Notes under the pieces: generated by a model
Told to the model about the DNA's origin: nothing
Seen by the model: the letters and a program-made list of their open reading frames with translations, nothing else
Databases searched by the model: none
Position numbers and translations under genes: made by a program
In this document: positions 13,041 through 23,127 of the stretch, in pieces
Numbering within the stretch: the first letter of the stretch is position 1
How the letters are laid out: each line of letters starts with the position of its first letter
Assembly: GCA_964304625.1 (NCBI GenBank)
Contig: OZ199840.1
Coordinates: forward strand, 1,426,001-1,490,000
Direction of reading: 5' to 3'
Length of the DNA: 64,000 nucleotides
Source of the DNA: Kudoa neothunni
Lineage: Eukaryota; Cnidaria

Positions 13041-13138
13041 TTAAACCGAGGAGTAGTCAAGTACGCAGCTGTGACGGTGACTACCGAATTTGTTCGGTTT
13101 GTTCCGACACCCTGTACTCGTGCTAGATTTGGTCAGCG
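13041..13138. promoter_or_regulatory. Putative bidirectional promoter of HSBP1 and RPL19
   Basis: Only 98 bases separate the two divergent start codons, so both 5' UTRs and core promoters must fit here. The segment is visibly richer in GC than the surroundings and has a pyrimidine/CTCGT-rich stretch before RPL19, as often seen at ribosomal protein genes. No TATA box is obvious. The role is inferred from position. Confidence 0.6.
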
Positions 13139-13784
13139 ATGAGGTAGCTATGATCCGTCATTATTCACCCATTCTGATGTTCGAAATGATAATCGACTAA
13201 TATCAATTGTTTTTAGCTCTTTAAAGTTACAGAAAAGATTGGCGGCCAGTGTGCTCGACTGTGGAAAGAAACGAATATGGATGGACCCCAATGAAACCAT
13301 GGACATTGCTAATGCCAATTCCAGACAGTCCATTAGAAGACTTGTAAAAAATGGACTCATTCTAAAGAAGTCTATCACAATTCGTAGTAGATATAGAATC
13401 CGTCAACATTTGTTGGCCAAACAGAAAGGTCGCCATAGAGGTTACGGTAAGAGGAAAGGTACTGCCAATGCTCGTCTGCCCGTGAAAACCGTTTGGATTA
13501 AACGACTTCGTGTTCTACGATCCCTTCTCAAATACTACAGACAAGAGAGGAAAATCGATTGTCATTTCTATCGAGAACTCTATCTCAAAACTAAGGGAAA
13601 TGTATTCAAGAACAAGCGAGTTCTCATTGACTACATTCATAAACGTAAGCAAGACAGCAAACGCTTGAAGGAACTCCAAGATCAACTTGAAGCAAAAAAA
13701 GCCAGATCAAAGTCAAACAAAGCTCATCTTCTCATGGCTGGTATGCCCGAGAAACCTCAAATGAAAGCTAAAGTAGCTGTCTAA
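13139..13784 (+). CDS. RPL19: 60S ribosomal protein L19 (eL19)
   Basis: A structural protein of the large ribosomal subunit that helps form an inter-subunit bridge. Exon 1 is only five coding bases (ATGAG, 13139-13143). It is joined across a 73-nt GT-AG intron to 13217-13784, giving [20 protein letters not shown] and on to 190 residues, the family length. Diagnostic blocks are [40 protein letters not shown], and [20 protein letters not shown]. The basic C-terminal helix ([25 protein letters not shown]) is shorter than in vertebrates. The start was chosen because it restores the family N-terminus MSxLRLQKRLA. Confidence 0.96.
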
Positions 13785-14387
13785 TCTGAATGCTACGCTA
13801 GTGATTAGATTATATGTTTGTTTGGATAGTCTTTTTCTTTGAATTCGGCGTTATCAGTCAATAGATTTTCCAATGAATAACGGAATTTTTATTTCGATTA
13901 GATTAAGGCGTTATTGATTTGTTGTGATAGTATTTATTTTTATGTCTTATAGTTTTTTGATTCAATAGAGTCAGTTGTATTTTTTTATAATGTGGTTTGT
14001 TATTTATTAGTATGAGTTTGGATTGGTCGGAGTTGAATTTTTGATTAAGGTGGTGAAGGGAGGCGTGATTTGATTATCGAGTTAACAGTTATGTGTTTGC
14101 GTGGTTTTAGCAGAGTTGTAACTTAAATAAAGCTTGGTGTGTTTCATGAGGCTATAACTGTTGATGGATGCGAAATTTATCCAAAGTTTAATACCAACTT
14201 GCATATACAATGCATTTTCGATCATAAACCAGTTCTAGAAATGTGTTCCAACTCCGAATAATTTTTACCCATGCAAAATAATGAAAATTGATTTAATCAG
14301 TTACTGCACGTTAAATAGATGACTTTTTTTATTCTTATTTATGAAAAACCTGCATATCTTGTGTTTATAAAATAAAACAAATAAATA
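13785..14387. other. Intergenic, downstream of RPL19
   Basis: Contains an AATAAA-type signal near 14124 that could end the RPL19 transcript. Otherwise nothing is recognised. Confidence 0.45.
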
Positions 14388-14606
14388 TTAAATGTAGGCA
14401 TAAAAATGAAATATTTTATGATTGTCGTACGATAGATTATAATGTGCTCTCTTTCGATGACGTTCGCACAATTTTATTGAGCAACCCCTCCTCTGGAATT
14501 TCTTTTCTTCTCTGTTTTTGCTCCGACTGGAATAATTCTGAATACCCTTTCTATATGTGTTCGAGTTCAAAAGTGATTATAACTCAAAATTTTCGGTCGA
14601 ACCCCT
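14388..14606 (-). mobile_element. Truncated copy of a pogo/Tc1-like MITE
   Basis: The reverse complement of this stretch matches most of the element at 28378-28792. Shared pieces are the internal GAATA-CCTTT/TATATGTGTTCGAGTT part, a run of GAAAAGAA-rich sequence, and the sub-terminal CGGTCGAAC. The outer terminal repeat is lost at one end, so the copy is truncated and old. Confidence 0.65.
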
Positions 14607-15177
14607 ATTTGTTGATAGAAGGTAGTGTTTCTTTTATCAAATTTGCAAGAGTTTATTATTTTTTGACTACTACCATGACCTTATGTAATAGAAGTAATGA
14701 ATTAGAAATTAATCTACGCATTGAAAATTAAATTTGCCTGATATAATATAAAATGTGTTGATTATATATTGGTTCCCTTTATTTTCTATGACAAATTTCT
14801 AATCGAATACTTTTTTATTCTAATTGTTATTAAATAATCGCATTATATAATACGTTTGATATAATGATAAATAACAAATAACTTAGGTAATAAGGATAAT
14901 TTGTTGGTAACACTGCAGAATATTGGACGTAATCCAAATCAGCGGCCGCGAAAAAAACGACACTGTTGATTATTTTATGTTTTGTGAGAAGTGGCTATAA
15001 CAACAGATAATAATTATCCAGGTGGGTGTAACTAAATACAACATATTCTAAAAAATCAACTTTACATATCAACTCTAAGTGGGAGTTTCTGCGGTTAAAA
15101 TGGACAAGACGCATGAATAGACGCCATTTAAAGTAAAAAATATTCGTCGCGATCGCCACTACCTTAAATATTTACTG
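14607..15177. other. Intergenic
   Basis: AT-rich with a NotI-like GCGGCCGC near 14942. No gene or further repeat was recognised. Confidence 0.4.
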
Positions 15178-15881
15178 CAGTGTCTCCCAACGTGGGACGG
15201 GAATAAATTCTCAGGGACACGGAAATTTGTGAAATTTTAATGAAGCGCAGAAAATCCTAAGTATTGGTGACGAATAATGGAGAGATAATTAGGCAGTATG
15301 ACGTACTTTGAAGTCATTATCGCGATTTTCGATATTGTTTATTTATAACTGGCGATTAATGTCATAAAACAACGCAAAAAGCAGTGATTGACTGGGTAAA
15401 AATTAACATTAATATTTAACGTGTCCTTCACCGGAATATAATCAGAATGGTTTGAGGCTAAATTTTGACGCATTTAGAATTGTGTATCTCCCTTTTGATT
15501 AATTAATATAATATAATAATTTAAATAAATTATTTATTTATTTTTATGATTTATTTTCGGCTCGTTAGCCTTATATACCCGAAAGTCCTTCCTAATGAAG
15601 GTCGGATTACCATGAGTTTCACTCGATGTCGTTTTTGACGAACTGGAGATACTAATTTTTAAGACCCATCGATAAATCGCATTGAATCTGATCGAACACA
15701 TCTTAATTTGAATGAGAAAAGAAATATATAATAATTGCTTTCAATTTCTAATGCAATGGGAGCTTTATTCAAAATTATCAACGGTTTAAGTATAAAAAAT
15801 TAGTATTCTTGAAAAGGTGGGCACAGAACTTTTTTTCAAGAAAAAATAGGACATAATAAAAAAATGGTTAGGAAATTCTGT
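15178..15881. mobile_element. hAT-type MITE, 0.7-kb family, copy 2
   Basis: The left end CAGTGTCTCCCAACGTGGG matches the reverse-complemented right end of copy 1 (899-1620), and the similarity continues inward in inverse orientation. Examples are TTTTCGGCTCGTTAG against TTTTCGATTCATTAG, and TTAAGACCCATCGATAAAT against TTAAGGTCCATCGATAAAT. The right end, near GGTTAGGAAATTCTG, corresponds to the left end of copy 1. No clean 8-bp duplication remains. The interior is non-coding. Confidence 0.8.
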
Positions 15882-16645
15882 CTTAAAGGGTTAATATTAT
15901 TTCGGAACTGACAAAATGAGGACTAATAAATAATTTTACTAACATTTTTAAATAGCTCAAAGAGACATTTTTGGCATTTTAAATGACCAGTTTCTTCATT
16001 TATATGTAAAAATGTTTAATTTGATTATTTTTAAACAATATGCATTTCATCTGCATGATGAAAAGTCTAACCTCGTCGGTTTCGAGAACTTGGATCCCCA
16101 CGGGTACAATATAATTCCAATGCAACGTATAAAGTGTAAAACTTAATCGCCTCTGCGGTGGAAAACTTAATGATCAAAACAGTGGATAGGAAGTTAGTGA
16201 GATTCCAAAGTATTATATTTTAATATCATTGTGAATATTGGTAAATGCCACAAAGGAAAAATGTCTAAAATTTTTATAGGAAAAAAATATTGTAAGTATA
16301 ATGACAAATTTTCTAAAAACGCCTCAATACGTCATATTATTAAAAATACATTAAGTAAAAATAAGGCTATAATAATTTTTACTCAATGATTTTTTTAATA
16401 ACAATTTTAGAGGTTGCTCCTAATAAAATTGATCCCCGGAGTACTAGGCCAACTACTAGGTAACATTTCCAATAAAATTATCAAAAGAATATAATTTTAT
16501 ATTCATCATACCATTAGGAATTTTTGATCGGAACATCTAATTAGTTGTATTTTGCAAAAAAAATCATTGGTATCCTAACAAAATATCTAGCAATAGTACT
16601 AACCATAATAAAATATTTTGAGTAACAAAAATTGAAATATAGCTT
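15882..16645. other. Intergenic
   Basis: AT-rich, no gene recognised. It is the 3' flank of the minus-strand membrane-protein gene. Confidence 0.4.
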
Positions 16646-18564
16646 TTATAATGAAGACTTTTTTAATTTATGAAAGGGATATTTTTTCCAGAAGACAACC
16701 AAAAACCCCGCAATTGCCACCAAAATGCAGGTGATAGGCAAAACTACAATCAGAACTCCTCTCTGATTCAAATACTTTGAATCGTGCGATACATTGTTAG
16801 AATTTGGTCTCTTGTTATTTCTAGAGACAACTCCAATTCCTCCAGTTCTTTTCTCTTTATATTTGAGTTCAGTTTTGTTCACGGTAACTGGTTTTGACTT
16901 GGTTGAAACCTGGGTATTTGTGTTGTCCACTGTAATTGGATCTAACACGATTGGAATCTGAGTTTTGGGGTTATCCACGGTGACTGCGATTGTTTTAGGC
17001 CTAACATTTGGAAGTTTGATGTTCCATTTAGATAACAACTGTTCTTCATGTTTAGCTAAACTTGAGATAGATTCTTTGACTTGTTTAGAAAGATAGTCGT
17101 TTTCTTTCTTTATGATATCAATTTGACTTTTGATTTGTGGTAACTTATTTTCTATACTGTTGATACTGTTCAAATATATTTTAACTTTATTTGAATTCCC
17201 TTCTGCAGGAGAAAAAATATCGCGGCCCTGGGAGAATTTTTTCAATTTTGAACCGACGATATCAATAACTGAACCAAATTTACCGTTGCCCACGTATACA
17301 AGGGCCTCTAGCGTATCGATAATATATTCGAAGGTCACCTCAATGTTACGCTTCGGGATGAAAATACTATGAAACAGTGCTGCTACAGCTGTTTTCAAAT
17401 TATTAATTTCAACAAATTTCAGCCGAATATTTTGGATTTCATTTCGGTATTGAGATTCATCCAACAAAGATTTGACTTGATTGAGATAATTTTCGACGTC
17501 AGTTAAATTATTGTCAGTGAGTTGGGGATTAAATTTTGGGATATTTCCAATTATTTCTTTCCATTGATTTATTTTATTTTCTAGTTGTCCATGAAGCGAA
17601 CGAGTATTTTGATACTCCTTGGCCACATTGTCCAATTCTTGTACATATTGAGGAAATTTCGATTGATACCATCCAAAATTCATAGTGTCATCATAAAGCT
17701 TTTTTAGAATTTTGTAGGTATCAACCAACTTGAGGTCATACGATAGTATATCCACTCGTAATAGAGCATATTGAAACAACGTGGCAGACACGGAGCGGTC
17801 CATTTTAGGGATAACTTTGTTCTGATTACAGGCTGTTGTCAACAATTCATAATTGCCACCAAAATTTTTCCACGTTTTTTCTATTTTTTCTTTCAAATTA
17901 TCGGTATTATTAATTTTTTCATAATCATTAGCATTATTTTCGCCAACGCTTTTGTCGCAGATTTTTTTAGAGTATTCAATCGAATCTTTGTAAGTTTTTA
18001 GAAGTCCCATGAAATAATCGAAAGCATTATTTAGTCTTATGATCCAGCGAAGTTGGCCAGAAAGCGTCATTAGATCCACTCTAAATTTTTCCACAACAAA
18101 CGCAGAATTCCTAGCGTCGTTCATACGGGCGCTCGAATTTGTTATGTACACGCCCAATACTTTCTTAGTTCCTTCGAGGTGGTATATAATGTGATGGTAA
18201 TCAACCAAAAATTTATATGACTCAATAATTGTATTTAAATATTTGGTTGATGCTATCCTATAGCTTTTTTGTACGGATTTCGCCGTAGCTATCTCTTTAG
18301 TTAATTGGGATGTATCACATTTCTTATATTTTTGTTGGTCTGAAAAGTCGTATTTTTTTCCAATAAACTTGGTCGAAAGGATAATTTTTGTTATTTGTGC
18401 ATTTGGATGCATGTAGGTCGTTTATGATTTGGGGAACCTCTCTATCAGATTCGTCCAGAGAAGAAACATATCTGAATCCAACGCCTACAGTTTCAACAAT
18501 TAAATTTTGTTTATTGCTAAAGATATCTACTTAACAAACACATTGCGAGGAGATATAGCTTCAT
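16646..18564 (-). CDS. Unrecognised secreted, helix-rich type I membrane protein (about 590-600 aa)
   Basis: I do not recognise the family. A long exon (16646-18367) encodes about 573 residues, largely helical, rich in Lys, Asn and Ile. The last 40 residues hold one hydrophobic segment (ITCILVAIAGFLVVFW) followed by a basic tail, so it looks like a single-pass protein with a short cytosolic end. Upstream, a 34-nt exon (18531-18564) encodes the signal-peptide-like start MKLYLLAMCLL, followed by a 46-nt GT-AG intron. A small second exon begins at 18484 and ends at either 18468 or 18438; I cannot decide which. The ATG at 18412 is in frame but is preceded by a stop, and the spliced start gives a better secreted protein. 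A juxtamembrane stretch carries three degenerate repeats of about 17 residues (AVTVDNPKTQ, PITVDNTNTQ, PVTVNKTELK). The intact 1.7-kb frame in such AT-rich DNA argues for selection. Confidence 0.75.
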
Positions 18565-21080
18565 TGTGCTCTCCTATTCCATTAATCTTCCTACTAAAAT
18601 AGGATTCACTAATCCTCTTCAATTATATTTATATATTGTGTATTTCAATAGATACAGAGGATGAACTATTTATGCGGGTTCGTATAATTCCTTCTCGTTA
18701 TTAACTGACCATTATAAGCTCAATTAATGTTCCAAGAGATATCAGAAAAGTATAAAATCTGCTATTATTTACGAATGTAGATAGTATTATTTATGAATTA
18801 AATTAAAAATTTATAAATTTTGAGTAATTGCAAACGGTATGTTACTATAAATAATATAATTTTCCACTTGTTAATAAATTCAGTTTTTGGAAGTAAATTT
18901 CATAAATAATTGAAAAAATGGTACAAGAACTTTGATTTTATGTAAATAATATTTATTGTACTAACTAGTCGAGCCGGGATGGAGCTTAACTCATATAAAA
19001 CAAATTATTTTGTTTACGTCATTGAACGTTAAACCTTATCCGGATTTTGAGTGTCGTTTGTCGCAAGTCATTCTTTCAATCCTGTACTGCTCAATTTTAA
19101 TTATAAATTATATGAGGTACAGTTTTTATTAGATGTATTTGATATATAAATTAGAGTTTATAAGTATGATGGAGTTATGGAGATGTGTGCTAATCGGTTT
19201 ATTACACCAGGAATAAAGCTACATAATTTAAGTTATACTTAAGTGTACTTTTTCTTTCAATTACCATTGATAAAAAGAGTATGTAAGTTTATTAGGAGTA
19301 ATTTAAAAATCAATAATATATAATCGTTATTTTTAGTAAATATTTTATAGAATTTTTTGAGTTCTATATTCTTTCCAAATTTATTTAAAATAATTAGATT
19401 ATATTCAACTATTATCGGTTGGCTATTACTTTGGGATTTATTAGTTGTATAATTATAGACTAAAAATCCAAAAATATTTAATATTTTTAAAAATTAAATA
19501 TTTTTAAGGTCCTTATAGTTTTAGGGGATTCCCAAATATAATTATAATCATGTAAATATATTATAACCTGAATTTAATTAATAGACTATTAAGACATTAG
19601 AATTTGTGTTCTATTTTTAGCGATGCGAAAAAACTAGAATGGATAATAGATCGATCAAAATTATTATCTCATATTGTATATTCTTTTTAAATTTATGTTT
19701 AATGGGGTCATTTTTGGTAGAAATTTGATTTTTTTTCTCTAAATCGTAAATTTATTACTGAATTTATCTATAAGTTGATACAACTTTGTTATTTTGTTAA
19801 AAATGTTTTTAAGATTCTTGTAGGCACACGTAATTATTTCTGGCAATATTTTTAGCCTGGAAGATTAGCATCCCATGTTTAATAAAGTTACTTTAAATTG
19901 ATATAAAATTAAACTTAACATTTAAGGAGAATGTTAATAATAATTAAATTTAAAAATTTACGTTCATTGAGGATTTTATATGAAGATCTTATTTAGAAAC
20001 GGATAACAAGTAGATTTTTCCGATTACACTTGTGAAAAGTTGACTCTTACATCAAATACTATATGTTTAAATCGTCGAATTTAATTAGCTTATTTATTCC
20101 ATAAAAATGTTAACTTTATTTGTACATATTATGATGTCTTGATTTAATGTTATATTTTCCCTAAGAATGTGTTTAAAAACAAGAGTGGTCAAATACATTT
20201 TTTCCTATTTTCAAAAATAATAAAAAATTATTTATATCAGTCATGATTTATTGATATTTAATCTCCATAGATTAATAAATACAATTGAGCTAATTTACAT
20301 GACTCATAACTCAAGAATAATTTATTCAATCGAATATTTTAACAAAATATATTTGTTATTTCAGTAAAATTAAAATTTGTCGTTATCTCGAATAATTAAT
20401 TCTATACCTTCATTTTATTTTCGAAGGAACTCAATGAATTATTTGAAAGAATTGTAATTATTAAAATATCTGAAATATTTCCTTTACAGTTAAATTCACA
20501 AAGATCTTCATATAAATTTTAGATGTTTCATGCCGATTACAGTAGTAGATGAACCTTTTGGAAGGCATTTGTATTTAATTTTTGAAAACAAAATCAATTC
20601 TGCATTTCGAATTAACAAAATTATAAAAGATTGTATTATCTGAAATTTTGTTATTTTCATCTACAGCCCATTTGTATACTTTTATCATTATCAGATTTAT
20701 CTGTATAATTAGAATAAATATTTTAACGTTATTTCCGCCGATCAGACAAAGATGTACTTCTTAATCTAACAATTTTAAAATTGATATTGAATTTTACTAT
20801 ATAAATAGGTATTTTTAGATAAAATAATGTTTTCATTTTAAGTTTTTAAGATTTCACACATAGAGTCATCATGGCGAAATCTATCTCAATCTTCCATTAT
20901 TTTCAATGTATGCCAAAAATTGTTTTAAGTAAGTTATCCATAAAATAATTTTATTTAGTCAACATTTTTATAAAATTCTAGCTAAAAACTTTTTCATTAA
21001 TCTGAAAGCTTCATTAAATTTTTTCTGTTCTGAATATTTAATATACAATGGATAACGAACTAATGGCGATAAAATCGTTT
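18565..21080. other. Long AT-rich spacer
   Basis: About 2.5 kb without any open frame, conserved motif or paired terminal repeat that I could recognise. The first few hundred bases are the upstream flank of the minus-strand membrane-protein gene. Confidence 0.45.
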
Positions 21081-22009
21081 TTAACCCAAAGCGGTTCTCA
21101 TATCTAAACCTTTAAAAACTTTAAGCCACAAACAGAGCATAATTCTTAATGATAAAGCGTGAAATATTTCTCATAGAATCTTTTGGGAAGTTTAAAAAGA
21201 ATTCAAAATACTTAAATGTCGAAAAGAGTACGATAAACAACCGACGTGTATTTTTCTAATTTAGCGCTCGGGTGTTGGCGCCGGGGAAACACAATAATAT
21301 ATAAATTATACGACAAAATATTATTGCGTATGATGAATATTTAAGAATTTGATATGCGTATAGTTTTTGCACTTCAGACAAATAGATAGCGTTATTTACA
21401 AACATTGCATTTGTGTCTTTTTTCAGTGAATCGGCGCTCATGGCTAGGCAATCACACAACAAAGCAGATTGGATATTTGCTAGTGATAATCTTATAATAA
21501 TTTTTCCACTGCGGTGCGGTCAGTTCGGAATATATTGGTCACAATATGCTTAATATGAGTCAATAGTTTTATGTTGCATTTATTCTTATAATTTAGCCAT
21601 TCGCAAGAATTGACCACCACGATTTGGATAATATTCGTAAATAAGAGCCAGTATCACTTTTGGGGACGAATTTTCACTCTTCATCAGTCATTGTGTCCAT
21701 AAGATTTGGGGTTATGACTACAAATCAACTTTATTTGGTAAACTATCAATATTTTAAATGTTTCGATAGCATCAACTAAGTTTCTGTACCTCATCTTGAA
21801 GCTTTTACTGCGAGATCAACAGAAAGATTAATTGAGAAATCGCAGGTCGGTGGGTTTCCGTGCTCTTTTCGGCACTTTAGTATTTTGGATTATTTTCAAA
21901 CTTCCCAAATGATTCTAGGGGAAATATTTTACGCTGTATCATTAATAATTGTGCTCTATTTGCAGTTTAAATTTTTAAAGATTTAAATTTGAAAACCACT
22001 ATGGGTTAA
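21081..22009. mobile_element. Non-autonomous piggyBac-like element with long (about 170 bp) inverted repeats
   Basis: The left end is TTAACCCAAAGCGGTT (from 21081) and the reverse complement of the right end is TTAACCCATAGTGGTT (to 22009). TTAA at both borders is the piggyBac target signature. The inverted similarity continues for about 170 bases on each side (21081-21250 and 21840-22009), including GAGCA-AATT-TTAATGATA, GTGAAATATTTC and TTTGGGAAGTTT. The 590-base centre is unique and non-coding, with a GC-rich patch near 21265. Confidence 0.85.
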
Positions 22010-23127
22010 AGATACAATAAAAACCTGGGGTCAATGTGATCCCAAATGAAGTAAATGTACAATAGATTTCAAAAACTCGGAAATTTAACCGATTAATTAT
22101 ATTGTCTTATTTATTGAAGAAGATTTTTGTAATGACGCACAATAAAAGACTCCCCATTATCTATAAAATAGTACAACGATTTTTAACGAAGCTAGTTATC
22201 GTAGGATTATAAGGATTATTATAGACTTTATTTATTTATTTATTTTCAATTGGTTCTGACAATATATTTATTCTCTTGCGTATAATTTCAAAAAATAATA
22301 TTTTTTCCGTGCATATGAAATAAAAAAACATGAGGTATTCTTTTACCCCAAAATTCATCGGAGTTAAGTCGATTTTAAATACATTAGAGGGTTAAATTTA
22401 CCTATCCTACCGGCATCGTTAATTAGATGGACAACGTTTTCCATGCTAAAGGCTGAAACACTATTCTAAACCTTACAAAAAGAAAATAACAGGAAGGCTG
22501 CCACATCACAACCCCATCATACAAATAGTTCCCTATTTTTAAGGGCGCAATTGACGCTCACTTTATTTATAAAGTAGACTGTTTAAGTTTCATTCTAGTT
22601 ACTGCAGGCTATTGATATTTATTCGATATACATTTATTATAAAATTCAAATCTATAAATGTAAATTAATAGTGAATATGAGATAGAGTAGACTAGTTTCT
22701 AGACTTTGTGGAGTTCTTCTAAACAGGATGGCATTGTTTAAGCACTTGCGTATGTTCATTAATCGACAGTGAATACAATTTATTAAACTGATTATAAAAA
22801 ATAAATATCTAAGGTGACAACTATCAAATTAAATGCCCTTATGATATTACTTCTTAAATCTCCCAATTTCGGCATTTATCAAAATTTCCCCCGAACCTCA
22901 GAGATTAATTCCAAATTTTCTAATTTTCTAATGACAATAAGCCCTGCCTACAATAAGAATTACTAATTAATTATTTAACAAAATAAACGAACTATTAAAA
23001 GAATCATTACTCATATTCAATCAAAAGCCAACGCTATTTATCGCAACAATAAGAGTTATTTTAATATGAAGAAAGTGTCCAAAAAGGGGTTATTGGAAAA
23101 TATTTTATATCAAGTAGTAAACTATTA
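22010..23127. other. Intergenic, 3' of SRP68
   Basis: AT-rich spacer. An isolated GGGTTAA near 22401 could be a decayed piggyBac end, but no partner was found. Confidence 0.4.

Noticed and set aside
17130-18001. Plus-strand frames of 76-80 residues inside 16646-18412
   Set aside because: Antisense shadows of the long minus-strand exon, with no start context or family.
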